A stretch of DNA of 64,000 nucleotides. It comes from Cyanophora paradoxa. Taxonomy: Eukaryota; Glaucocystophyceae; Cyanophorales; Cyanophoraceae. The notes under the pieces were generated by a model, which saw only the letters and a list, made by a program, of their open reading frames with translations, was not told the origin of the DNA and made no database searches. Positions 22,301-33,060 of the stretch are shown here, in pieces. Made by a program: the position numbers and the translations under genes. Numbering within the stretch: position 1 is the first letter of the stretch; every line of letters starts with the position of its first letter. Location of the stretch: NCBI GenBank assembly GCA_004431415.1, contig QPMI01000138.1:124001-188000 (forward strand). The letters are read 5' to 3'.

Positions 22301-24271
22301 GCCCGATCACCTTCACGGCGACGGGCCTGCAGCCCGGCGCCCCCGCCGTCTTCTCGGTGCTGCCGCTCTCGCCGGAGGGGGGGGCGAGCGGCCCGGCCAG
22401 CCCGCAGGTCCCCGCCCCGCCGTCCTCTGGTGGCGGCGGTGCGGGGGCAGCCCCGAGTCCGCAGGCGCCCTCGAATCTGCAGCTCTCAAGCGTCTCCGCT
22501 GGCGTCCTGGGCGGCACGGGCGCGACGCTCTCGTGGAGCCCGCCCGCATCCGGCGCGCCGGCGAGCTACCAGGTCGTGCAGGACGGTGCGGTCGTCGCCA
22601 CAGTGCCGGGAGTGCAGACTGTGGTGAACGTATCCGGTATTCCGACGGACGGGGTGTCAGCGACGACGTTCCAGGTCGTCCCCCTCAACGCACAGGGCGC
22701 AATGGGGCCGGCGTCCTTCCCCTTCTCGGCGGGCGCGGCGCCTTCACCCAACTCTGGCATCAACCTCACCGCCGCCCCGGCCTCAACCAATGGCACCAGC
22801 GCCGTGCTATCGTGGAGCACTCCGACCGGCCCGGCTGCCATCAACCTCTCTTCGTGCGTCATGAGAATAATATCGAAATTAATCCCGGGGCTCGAGTGGC
22901 GTTCTACTAAGCTAGCTTACGTTGGCGGTGCGCAGGTACGCCGTCATGCTTAACGGCCAGCGCATCGGGGCAGTGCCGGCAACGGGTGCCGTGTCCAATT
23001 CCTTTACGGCGACGGGTCTCCCGGTGGGCGCGCCGGCGGTCTTCTCGGTGGTTCCAATGTCGGCCGCGGGTGGCCCGACGGGCGCCGCCAGCAACTCTGT
23101 CCCGCTCTCGGGCTCCACTACCATGGCCAGCGCCAATGGAGCCAATCTCGCAGCTGTCAATGCCAATAGAGCTGGATCAGGGGCGGCTCCAGATGATCTG
23201 GCCCCCTCTGGCCTTCGTCTAACCTCCTCCCCCACGTCAACAACTGGTCGGGGAGCGTCCTCCGGAACGCTCTCATGGAAGCACCCGGCGGCCGGCCCCC
23301 CTGCAGTGTACGCCGTCATGCAGGACGGTAAAGTTCTGGGCACAATCCCCGGTAGCCAGACCTCGTTCAACGTCCCAGCGGGGCCCCGCACAGCGGCTGC
23401 AGCTGGAACTCCCCAAGCATCTGCGTCGAAGTACGTCATCGTCCCAATGTCCGCTCAAGGCGCAGCCGGCACACCTTCGTTCCCGCTCGTCGTCTCTTCG
23501 GCCCCGCCCCGGAGCGGCGGGCTCACCATGGCAGCAACTCCCATCGTTCCGGACGCATCGGCGGCAGAGCTCACATGGGATGCCCCTGTAAAGGCCCATC
23601 AGATTAGCGGGTGCGTCAGTTTTGAGGTTGACGTCTCCCTCTCTCTAGATCTATATCGCTCGTGTACATCGGATACAATTTTCTGATATTACTCGAACAG
23701 CTACGCCATCATGGTGAACGGGCAGCACACGGCGGTCGTGCCGCCGTCGACGTCGGGCACCGGGCAGAACTCGTACACGGCGACGGGCTTGCCGCCGGGC
23801 GCGGTCGTCGAGGTGGTGCCCCTGCAGTCCAGCTCGAGGGCGGCGGGCGCGCAGTCCGCCGCTGGCGGCGCCAGCCTCGCACTCCCGCTCCCGAGCACTG
23901 GGCGCGGGGATGCCACGTACTCGACATCGGCTGCCGCGACGGCCCCGGGAGCTCCGAGCCCTGGGGCGCCTGCGGACCTCCAGCTCACGGATTTGGATAG
24001 CCCGCCTTTCGGCGACACGACGGGCACCCTCACGTGGAAGCACCCAGCGACTGGAGCACCCGCCTCGTACACCGTCATGCAGGGGGGGATGCCTATTGCA
24101 TCCGTTCCAGGCACTCAGACCTCGTACAAGTGCCAGAACCTGCCATCGGGGGAGGCAGTGCAGTTGGCAGTTGTGCCAATGTCCGCGAGCGGCGCCCCGG
24201 GGCCCTCCTCGCATGCGCTGAACGCCGTATGCATCCCTTGCATGCTCGCGGCCATGCTTCAGGGCAGATAA
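10303..24271 (+). CDS. Transmembrane helix plus FN3-like repeat region of the giant protein
   Basis: The exon 10303-10399 (TTFTVGRLIPDVATSA...) is in phase with the exon ending at 10133 and with an exon starting at 10477 after TTTTAG. That exon encodes a hydrophobic helix of about 22 residues (ITAGVGAAAVLAAAAYVY) followed by TSREK, typical of a membrane stop. Then come Ser/Thr/Pro linkers and a long series of roughly 95-residue beta-sandwich repeats: NLQLTSVS...ATLSWSPPATGAPASYQVMKDG, then LTATP...LSWNRPQGG...NGQ.IATVPATG...FTATGLQP. They resemble divergent FN3 domains. Introns of about 90-115 bp recur at the same site inside alternate domains. The last exons end at a stop at 24269-24271. By the positive-inside rule the repeats would be cytoplasmic, which is unexpected. 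A separate gene with a signal anchor is the alternative, but no ATG is seen before the helix. Several copies carry one-base frameshifts. Confidence 0.6.
10705..14570 (+). repeat. Higher-order FN3 repeat array, A type (about 2.8 units)
   Basis: Nearly identical units start at 10705 and 12093 (1388 bp apart) and at about 13482 (1389 bp; one extra C in an intron at 13189-13192). Each unit encodes four FN3-like domains and contains two introns. Confidence 0.85.
14571..21476 (+). repeat. Higher-order FN3 repeat array, B type (5 units)
   Basis: The intron landmark after ...GAGPTSQ recurs near 14563, 15943, 17331, 18717, 20096 and 21477, giving a period of about 1380-1388 bp. Units are nearly identical apart from one-base indels in G/C runs and two 6-bp in-frame insertions (about 16065 and 18273). 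This is the same period as the A array, with a different sequence variant. Confidence 0.85.
21477..24271 (+). repeat. Hybrid and divergent FN3-like units at the array end
   Basis: A B-type half unit switches to A-type sequence near 21900 (at the VMKDGVPVGTVSG domain). It is followed by progressively more diverged domains (from about 22560) to the stop codon. This is typical of the edge of an array maintained by unequal exchange. Confidence 0.65.
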
Positions 24272-25093
24272 ATACAATCGCAAGCAGACCCCCTCCCCCC
24301 CTTTCCCCCAGCCCCCCCCCCTCCCCCCCCCCCCCCCTCTTTCCCACCTGTTTACGTATGCTAGCTATATATATAGCGCTAATTGATACCATGAGCTACG
24401 TAAACGTGTACGCAAATCGAAGTCGAAGACGATGTAATCCGATGATCGGCGGGGCACGATGAATGTATACGTAGTCACATTTATATGCCATGATGTGTCC
24501 AATTGCAACGAAGCTCGAGCTCAAGCAATTGCAAACAAAGCAAGACTCAGAGCACATTAATATTGTATGGCTGATATCGATTATTTATATATAAGTTCTT
24601 TTCATTATTGCAAGGGGGGAAGGGGGCCCCCTTGCTTCCCGTTCCCTCGCTTCAGCCAAAAGTTTTCTATGAGGCCGTTTTCGAGGGCCAGCTTGCAACG
24701 AAATTGTCGGTTATTCGCGATCCGATTGGCTCGGTGAACCGGTCAGCTCTCGACTTTCGAGCGTCGAATTCGAGGGGAAAAAGTGGTTTTCGAGGGGAAA
24801 ACTAACTTCTCTCTAACTCCGGTCTTCGAATTCCTTGCGCGGTCACGGCGGTTCTGCATGGCCCAGTGGAACCAGTTCTCCCTAGCTGTCTCCTCTAGAT
24901 TTCGGCTTCCTCGCAGTGCGTCCCGTACGCCTTGCTCTTCGTTGCGCGGTTCTGCATGGAACCACTTCTCTCTACCTGTCAACGTCTCCTCTAGATTTCC
25001 GCTTCGTCGCACTGCGCAGCCTACGCCGCAGGGTACCCGTGCCGCGTGGACTAATTGGAGCAGCCCCCCACGTCGACGTCGCCGGTCCTCCAC
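24272..25093. other. Intergenic: C-rich tract and diverged tandem duplication
   Basis: Very C-rich DNA directly follows the stop codon (about 24288-24340). AT-rich DNA follows to about 24610. A diverged tandem duplication covers about 24847-25016: two copies of a roughly 75-95-bp unit sharing GGTTCTGCATGG, TCTCCTCTAGATTTC and GCACTGCG-like blocks. No gene is recognised. Confidence 0.5.
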
Positions 25094-25387
25094 ATGTACA
25101 TGAGAGTCCTCAAGCGCCTCCGTGACGCCGGCCTCGCGGATATCGAAATTCAAGACCTTGTCTACCAGATGCGCAGCGGGAGCGAGCAGCGCGCCAGCCG
25201 CGTGGCTCTGCGGGCGCTCGAAGCGGCGGGCCGCCTCACCATGCTCTCGCAAGACGGCTCTCTTCAGGACCGCCGCCGCTGGCTGCCGCTCACCCCCATG
25301 GTCGACTTCCGCCTCGACCCCCTCCAGAAGGCCTGGATCGCCTATGTTTACGGCGAGCCCTCTGCAGACAACACCATCATCTTCTAG
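25094..25387 (+). CDS. Small uncharacterised protein
   Basis: A 97-aa frame starts at the first in-frame ATG (MYMRVLKRLRDAGLADIEIQD). It has a balanced composition unlike the Arg-rich antisense frames nearby: two predicted helical, charged segments, then RRWLPLTPMVDFRLDP and a C-terminal YVYGEPSADNTIIF. The frame is open 39 bp further upstream and could be the last exon of a longer gene. I do not recognise a family. Confidence 0.45.
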   Translation: MYMRVLKRLRDAGLADIEIQDLVYQMRSGSEQRASRVALRALEAAGRLTMLSQDGSLQDRRRWLPLTPMVDFRLDPLQKAWIAYVYGEPSADNTIIF

Positions 25388-26113
25388 CCAGCTGTTCAGG
25401 GTTAGGGGTAGGCCGCGCGAACACAAATCATGCGCAGCGTTTTTCCGCTCCAGAACAATCTTTCATATACAGTGCGCTGAATCTGGCCTTTCATTCACGC
25501 TTTTCTTTATTCGGTTAGATCGCAGCGTCTGCATATCAGCCCTTTTCTATTCTTTTCAATCATATATAATCTGTGTCTATCTTTACTACTTCAACCTGCC
25601 GCGCGCGCTGGGCCGGGGTCGTCTGCCCCGTGCATGTTCGTGCCACTACTACTCTTTCATTAGATCCCGATTCCCCCCTTGCACCCCCGGCGCGCCAAAC
25701 GCGGCCGGGCCCCTAGTAGAGTTATGCAAACAGAACAAATTCAAGTTCTAGAACTCGGAAACATTTGGCATTCACAAACAAAGCATTAATATATTGGTTG
25801 TTGCTATGCGCATGCAGACTCTGAGATTTCTTGAAGGCAATTGCAAAGCAGCTAATGATATAATTACAAATGAAACGCCCACGTGCACGTGCACGACATC
25901 GATGCACATGATCATCGATCGAAGCACCTTCCGGCACGGGGCCCGCGCTACCCCCCCCCCCCCCCCCCCCCCCCCCCCTTTGCGGCAGCCCTGATCTCCG
26001 CTCAGATTGACTTGACACCCGCGGCGGCCGTATACCAGCCTTGCGCACGGCGCCCATGCGCCCCTGGGGCCCTGCCGCAGCGCCCCCGGCCCTCCAGCGC
26101 TAGCGAGTAGCGA
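25388..26113. other. Intergenic with a 28-bp poly-C tract
   Basis: AT-richer DNA with no supported gene. A pure C run occupies 25951-25978. The region separates the convergent small ORF and the GDPD gene. Confidence 0.5.
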
Positions 26114-27890
26114 TCAGTCGAGGCGGAGGGCGGCGCGGGCGCGGATCGCCGCGTCGGGGGCCTCTGCTAGAACACCATCCAGCCCCGCCCCCACGTGCTC
26201 CTGCGCCGCCGGGCCCCAGGGGTGTCTGGATTTAAAGTCAACGGGGGGCTGAATGCAACGGGAGCGCACGCGCAGCTCCGCCTCCGGGTCTCCGGCGTAG
26301 GCCGCGTGGGCGGAGGCCGGCTCGGGGCGGTAGCTGTAGCCGTGCACGCGCAGGCCGGCGGCGCGGGCGGCGCGAAGGATCCAGCCGCCCTCGGGGCCGC
26401 CCCGCAGTCCCAGCGCCCGCAGCAGGCGCCAGAGGGGCGGCGCCCAGGCTGCCAGCGCCGGCGGCGGCCGCGTCAGCCAGTCCTGTACGGAAGAGCTCAG
26501 CGACGCGAACCGGATGGGCGGGGGGGCGGGACAGGTTTGGATGCCTTGCGGAGGCCGAGGGCGTGGGCGCAGGGGCGGAGGGCGGCGAGGGCGGCCGGGT
26601 CGGCGAGGCGCGCGGGGGCCGCCGGGTCCTCCTCTTTAAGGAAGAGCACCCCCGCGGGGCGCAGCGGCCAGCCCGCCCTGCGCGTGCGCGGCGGGGCTCA
26701 GAAGGAAGGGGGAGGAGGGGCGGAGGGGGGGGGCAGGAGGGGTACGTGGCGTTGTAGAAGCGGCAGAGCTGCGCGGGGTCGGTGCTCTGGAGGAGGACGG
26801 GTACGGATTCGCTGGGGAGGCCCAGCCGCCGAAGCTCCTGCGGGGGTACATCTACAGCTCAGAAGAGGAACCCAAAGTGGGCCGGGGGTAGGAGGGGTAC
26901 GCGCACGGAGAGGAGGGCGGCCTCGGCGGCGGGGAGGGCGGCGGGGTCCGGGACGGGCTTGAGCTCGGGGAAGAGGCCGACGGGGCGGCCGCGGCGCGCG
27001 GCGGCGGCGGCGGCGGCGGCGGCGACATCGTCGAGGGCGGCGAGGGGCAGGAGGCCGTCGAAACGCGCGGGGCGGCCCGCGACGGGCTGCCGCGCCCGCA
27101 GCGCGCGAAACTCTTCAAGCTTCAGGTCGCTCTGCGGCCCGGCGCGGCGTCGGCGACGGATCAGTACGAGGCGGCGGAGATCCAGGGCTCGAGGAAAGCG
27201 GATGAGAGGATCCGGAGCGCACCACGAACACGCCGGTCACGTTGCGGCGCCAGGGCGGGTGGTAGCGCGTGACCCGGCGCTCGGGAAAGCTGCGCACGCC
27301 CCGCGCGCGGCACCGGCCCCCGTGTCGGCTTCGCCAGGCGCGGCGCGGGGCGCGGCCGGGGGCGGGTCGCGGCGCACAGCGCGTCGGCGTTCGTTGACTC
27401 TGAGACGGTCGGCCGGTTCGTAGAGACAAATGCGCCGTCTGCGACCGGCCCGCGTCAGCGGCGCGGCGCGGCAGGCGGCGCGCGCGGCGGGCGGCGCGGT
27501 GCCCATCCGCGCCGGCGGTGATGAAGAGGTCGGGCTCGAGGAAGTCGGCCCCGAGCAGCGCCGCCAGCCTGCGCGCCGTGAGCGCCTCCGCAGAGCGCCG
27601 CCGCGCTCGCGCGTCGAACGGCGGGCGCGCGCACTCGAAGGCAGCGACGGTGTGCTCTGGAAGGTAGGCCGCGGCGCCGCTGCGACCGCTCGGCGAGATG
27701 ATCAGAGGCATTCGGATCGTGCGCTGATGACGCGCGCGCACCGGTGCGCGGAAACAGCAACGCGGCGGAGGCCGAGCGATGCCGGGAGGCCAGGGTCGAC
27801 CGGGGGCGGTCCGGGGCCCGCCAGCAGCGCGGCCGCGCACGCAGCAACGACGGCGACCGCTGTGGCGAGCCAGGCGGCGCCGGCCCGCAT
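26114..27890 (-). CDS. Glycerophosphodiester phosphodiesterase family protein (GDPD)
   Basis: The multi-exon minus-strand gene starts at ATG 27890 with a signal-peptide-like sequence (WLATAVAVVAACAAALLAG). After removing a 53-bp intron the first domain block reads VAVSAHRGRSGAAAYLPEHT, the canonical HR motif of GDPDs. It is followed by LGADFLEPDLFIT (Glu and Asp metal ligands), DGAFVSTNRPTVSESTNAD, and LKLEEFRALRARQP...RFDGLLPLAALDD. The C-terminal exons include PVLLQSTDPAQLCRFYNAT and end VRARAALRLD-like near 26114. GDPDs hydrolyse glycerophosphodiesters to glycerol-3-phosphate and an alcohol; this one would be secreted or luminal. The segment where many GDPDs have a second His reads STNRP, so activity is not certain. 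Several introns start GTACCC. Exon ends are approximate. Confidence 0.75.
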
Positions 27891-28192
27891 AGGGAAGAAT
27901 GCGAACAGGTTTTCTTGCGTACCCCGCCCGTCTGAACTTCGTCGTAGGCAACTGATCGATATCTGAGAGCTCGAGCGCAGGGAGCGCGGGCCCGGGGCGC
28001 AGGCTGGATCGCTATCGTGGTCCGGTCCGATCACCCTACGTATACCTCCCGCAAATAATAATACTTGAGCTCGACCGTTGGACTGGCTCTCCGCTCTCTA
28101 AATATACAAATCCCCCTTTCCGAGATCCCCGCCCGGGCCAGGGGCCATGCGAATTCGAACGCTGCTTTCACTATACAGCTCTTGGGAGAGGG
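27891..28192. other. Intergenic between GCP2 3' end and GDPD start
   Basis: About 300 bp between two genes on the same strand. It must hold the GDPD promoter and the GCP2 3' UTR; no TATA-like or other motif stands out. Confidence 0.4.
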
Positions 28193-31100
28193 CTAGGACC
28201 GGTCCGCCCAGGCGAGGGCGGGGCTCGGGAGCCTCCCGAAGCTCTGCCCGTAGTACCCGTTGAAGTCCTGCGGGGTACGCGTCGGCGCAGGCGCCTACGC
28301 CCGCGCCCGGAGGGGGGTACAGGGGCGCACGAGGCGGGTGACGAGGGAGGCGAGGTGCGGGTCGGCGCCCTCGCTCGCGGCCGCCTCCGTGAGCGCCTCC
28401 ATCAGAGTCGCCAGCCCCGAGCCGAAGTCCGACTCGAACCTGGCCACCGAGGCCCCGTACTCGCGGCCGCCCGGGCCCGTGACCCGCTGCGGGGCTCGTC
28501 AGGGGGGGACGGCGTTTCTTGTTGGAGGGGGGTACGCGCCCGCGCGAGGTGCTCGGCGACGGCGCGGGCGCGCGCCTCGCGGAGGCGCGCGGGGGGGAGG
28601 AGGCCCGTCGGGTCGGCCGAGGCCCCGGAGCCGGCGCCTGCCCCCGAGCGGCTCGGACAGGGGTACGGATAAAAAGGGGGTACAGTCTCGGCGGACCGGA
28701 GGAGGCGATGGCGAGGCCGCGGGTGAACTCCTCAGTGAACTTGCCGAAGTTGACGCACGTCGCCAGGATCTTCGTCAGCGTCTGCGGGGCGAGGTGAGCT
28801 GGAGGGCCGGCCGGGTCGAGGCAGGGGAGGGGGGGTACCTGGTGGGTGGAGGGGGCGGTGAGCATGCACTGCTTCAGGCACACGTCCAGGAAGTCCTCGT
28901 GGAGCCGCAGGACCTGCCGGGTACGGGGTTCCTTCGGACCGGGGGGGGGGGGGGGGGGGGGGAAAAGGGGGGGGGGGGACCTCGTCGACGCTTCCGACCT
29001 GCGGCGGAACGGGTAAGGAAGGAAGGGGGAAAGGGATGGGAGGGGGTACCGCACCGTGCGGAACTTGGTCTCGAACTCGTGCGCATTCGGCTCGATGACC
29101 TGGGCGAAGAAGGTGTCGGTACCCCCGAGACCGACCGGCTCAGTACCCCCTGCACCTCGTACGTGACGTAGTGGAGGAGCTGGTGCAAGAAGTGGAGCAT
29201 CCGCTGCGGCGAAAGCGGGCGTGAGGGGGGTCCGGGGCGGGCGGCGCAGGCCGCGCCCCGGCGGACCTGGCGGAGGCAGAAGGCGCGGGCGAGCCCAGGG
29301 GTGGGCCCCAGCATCCCGACAATCTCCTGCAACGCCGAGGATTATCAGCGCGGGACAAGCAGGGAGAGGGGAGGGGAGGGGCCGGGTACGCGTGCCTTGG
29401 TGGAGTGGTGGGAGAGCCAGGCGGCGCAGAGGCGCCGCTCGACGTGCTTCGCGTAGAAGATGTGCCGGAAGAGCAGCTGGTACTTCGTCACCGCCTGGGG
29501 GGTACAGGAGAGTCAGAGGCGGGATGGAAGGAGGGAGGGCACAAGGATGCGCGCCTTGCGGGAGACGACGAGGGAGAGGGGCCAGCCGACGCGGTAGTCC
29601 AGCACGAAGCCCTCCACGCCTGTACCCGGGGCGGTTAGGGGGTACGGGGATGGAGAGGGGTATGGGAGGGGAAGCGGGGGTACCCTTGATCTTGGAGGAG
29701 CCGAGGATGGGCTCGGGCTCGGCCTCGAGGGGGGTGGGGCGGGCGGGGGTCGGGGGCATGCCGGGGGCGGCGGGGTGCATCTCGGCGGCCTTGCCGACGC
29801 GGACGAGCTGCTTGATGAGGGTGTAGGAGACGACGGAGCAGCGGAGGTCCTCCTTGAACGGGTCCCCCGCCGACGCCGACGTGTTCAGCGCGATCCCCAG
29901 CAGCGACTCCAGCTTCGAGACCGCCACCTGCGGGGCGCGCGCCTCAAAGAGAGAGGCGGCCGGACTGCAAGAAGCGGTGGCGGGACCTCGTGAGCGGGCT
30001 TGGCGAGCTCGTCCTCGGCGAGGTCCATGAAGTGGACGAGGAAGTCGCCGTGGCCGACGAGGAGGTACCGCCGCAGCGAGCGCAGCCGCGCCAGCAGCTG
30101 GTTCTCCTCCAGCAGCAGGCCCAGCAGCTTCGCGCTCGCGAACCCGTGCGCCCGCTCGATGCGCTCGCCGTACGCGTTCGCCTGCGCCGTGTACGCCAGG
30201 CCCTCCCCCGCGAACGGGCAGTCGATCCGCCGCCCACACTCCGCCACCACGTTCAGGTACTTGCCTGCGGGCGGGGGGGAGGGCTGAGCGGGGCGGGAGG
30301 GAAGGGTACGAGCGAAACGGCGGCGGGTACGTAGGCACCCGTGGTGAGGATCTTCTCGGCGTACTTCTTCAGGAACTCGGGTACGTGCGCCCACTCCAGC
30401 GTGTACCGCTGCTCCCAGTACCTGCGCCGCCCCGGGGCGTCAGAGGGGGGGGTACCGGATTGTTCGCGGGGTACGCGGACTTGTCGTTGAAGTCCTCGCC
30501 GACGTTCTCCTTGCGCAGGCGCTCGTTCTCCTCGATCATGAACTCGCCGTACGGGTCCCGGAACTTCCCCGTGTAGATCCAGCTCTGCGCACGCGTACGC
30601 GTACCCCCCCGCTGAGCTTCCGGGAGGAGCAGGGGCGGGGGTAGAGAAAGCACGCGACCTGCAGCATCTCGAAGTAGGGGGCGGAGGCGCGCTCGAGGAG
30701 GAACGCGAAGAGGTCGCGGGAGGCCTTGTCGCCGCCCGAGGTGGCCGAGAGGGCGTGCAGCGCGTTCAGGAGGGCGCCCCCGGAGACGCCCGGCCGCCGC
30801 GCCTCGCACGCCACCCGGTCAAGAACCTGCTCGCGCGGCGCCCGGTCAGAAGGGCGCAGGGGGAAGGAGCGGTAGGGGGGTACGGGCGGGCCTCCATGGA
30901 CTGCATGGCGGGCTGGACGAAGAACCAGAGCTTCTGGAGGGAGAGGCGCCCCAGGCGGTACTGGTGCTCCAGCTGGGCGACGAGCACGAGGAACTCTTTG
31001 CACAGCGACCGCAGGGCCGCCGAGAGCGCGTTCGCCACTGCGCCGGCCGCCGCCTCAGCTCGCGCGGCCGGGGATGGGGGCGGGGAGGGGGAGCGGGGCA

Positions 31101-31906
31101 CCGAGGCCGGCCTCGTAGCGGGCGCCGTGGTCGGCGTAGGAGGCGACGCGGACGTGCTGGGCGGCCAGGGGCAGCACGCGGCCCACCAGCTCCGCCAGCG
31201 ACACGTCTGACGCCGGCGCGTCAGCGAGGGCGGCCCGGCCGGCGCGGCCGGCGAGGGATGGGTGGGTCCCACCCAGCGTCTTGTCGACCTGCGCCGCGCG
31301 GCTTGAGCGGGGCTCGGGGGGGAAGGAGGTGTCGAGGGGGGTACGGCACCTTGAACGAGACGTCGCGGTGTCCCTCGCGCGTCGTCGTCGGCACGATCCC
31401 AATGTACTTCCCCTCGATGCCCTGGAGGGGGCGTCGGGAACGAAGCGGGGCGGGGTACCGAAAGGGAGGGGGGGTAGAGCACCATCATGACGTAGAGCAG
31501 GTCGTCCATGATGGCGAGCTCCTGCAGCTCAGATCAGGTGAGGCGCCCAGAAGCGTTCAGAGGCCCGGGGGCGAGGGCGCGCCTGCATGTGGTAGGGGAG
31601 GGCGTGAAGGGAGGGCCCCTGCTGCTTCCGGGGGGGCGAGGCGGCGGAGGGGCCGGCGGGGTACAGGCTGGGCGAGCTCATCGCGAGCTCCGCCGCGCTC
31701 TTGTCCGACTTGTCGACGACGGGGAAGGAGGAGAGGTAGGGGCGGGTGCGCGTCCACTCGGGGAACGCCGGCGTGTTCCCTGCGCGAGGGCCTCCCTTAG
31801 GGGGGTACGGGGCGGAGGGGGCGGGAAGGGGGCACCTCTCCGGCGGCCCTTCCCCGCGGGGCCGGAGGCGGCGCCCTGGGGCGTGCGGAGGCCGGCCTGG
31901 CCGGGC

Positions 31907-31940
<34 letters not shown>

Positions 31941-32954
31941 AGGGGCCGGAGGAGGCGACGGAGGCGGCGGCGGCGGCGGTCACCGCGTCCAGCTTCTTCT
32001 TGAAGTCCGGAGAGACGACCGCAGAGGAGGAGCCGCCGCCGTCGCCCGCCGCCGTCGCCGGCGCCGAGCGCGTGGACACCGGCGTGCGGAACATCTGCGG
32101 GGGCGGCGGCCGCCGCCTCAGCGGCGCGCAGCGCGCAGCGCGCAGGGAGCGGGCGCACGTCGCCGTCGTTGCCGTTGACGGCGGAGCCGACGACGGTGGC
32201 GGCGAAGGAGGTGTCTGCGGGGAGCGGGCGGGCGGCGGGGCGCTGCGGGGTGCCGGCGGCGGAGGGGGCGGCGGTGGAGGGGTAGGAAGGGGCGGCGGAG
32301 GCGGCTTCGGGGGATGCGGCTTCTAGGGAGAAGGCGCCGCGTGGGGGCATGACCGGCGTGGCGGCGGCTGAGGGCCGGCTGGGCGCCGGGGAGGCGGCGG
32401 GCGTGGCCGACGGGCGCGGCGGGCCCGTGCCGGGCGGGAGCGGCGCCGCGGACGAGCAGAGCAGGGACTGCAGCCCCGGGTCCTCCCGGACCTTCGCCAC
32501 GACCGCCAGGATGCGGTCCAGCTCCGGGAACCTGCGCCGCCGTCGGGAGCGCCGCAGGCGCGAGGCCGGAAGCGGCGCACTGCTGCGAGTTCTTGAGCTC
32601 CTCGTACTTCGCATTGAACAGCGAAGGGGCCTGCGCGAGGCTGAGCAGCTTCCGCTTCGTTTGTGCGGCGCTGGCCTACGGGCGACGTGCGTCAGCGGCC
32701 AGAGCGGGGCCGCAGGAAAGCGGCGCCACACCTTCGTCACCGCGAAGTCCGAGACCTGCGGAAAGCGCGGGCGGAGCGTCAGCGAGCTGCGGCTGCGAGA
32801 GAACGAGGTGGCGGGAGGAGCGCCATCCGCGCCGACTAGCTAAGCGCACGTTCTCGAGGAGCTGCCGTGCGTACTCCTCCGCCGGTGCGCCCTCCAGCTC
32901 CAGGTCGTGCAGGAGGCCGGCAACGACCGAGGAGATTTGAATCGCAGGGTCCAT
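28193..32954 (-). CDS. GCP2: Gamma-tubulin complex component 2 (GCP2/Spc97 family)
   Basis: A multi-exon gene running from ATG 32954 (MDPAIQISSVVAGLLHDLEL) to a stop at 28193. Conserved grip-domain blocks appear in the family order: EGKYIGIVP and EGHRDVSFKVD; LVAQLEHQYRLGRLSLQKLW; GKYLNVVAECGR; SLRRYLLVGHGDFLVHFMDL; DPFKEDLRCSVVSYTLIKQL; KYQLLFRHIFYAKHVER; RMLHFLHQLLHYVTYEV; LRLHEDFLDVCLKQCML; and the C-terminal LDFNGYYG-like end typical of GCP2. GCP2 pairs with GCP3 in the gamma-tubulin small complex that nucleates microtubules at centrosomes or basal bodies. Between the N-terminal part and the first grip block lies a long Ala/Pro/Ser-rich linker (about 31.6-32.6 kb). An intron near 28941-28977 holds long poly-C runs on the coding strand. 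Confidence 0.88.
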
Positions 32955-33060
32955 CGCGCGGTCCCCTGGCGCTCCCGACCGTCGACAGGCCCTCAGCGGG
33001 CGAACTCGGCCGACTGGCTGCTTCGCCTCGACAAGCTGGCTTGAACTGACGGGTACACAA
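32955..33060. promoter_or_regulatory. Bidirectional promoter between GCP2 and SBPase
   Basis: Only 106 bp separate the divergent start codons (32954 minus, 33061 plus), so both 5' UTRs and core promoters must lie here or overlap the first exons. No TATA box is visible; the sequence is GC-rich. Confidence 0.65.

Noticed and set aside
31529-32740. A 403-aa Arg/Ala/Pro-rich single-exon protein on the minus strand
   Set aside because: It is partly read-through of GCP2 introns and a frame change inside its disordered linker; only parts belong to GCP2.
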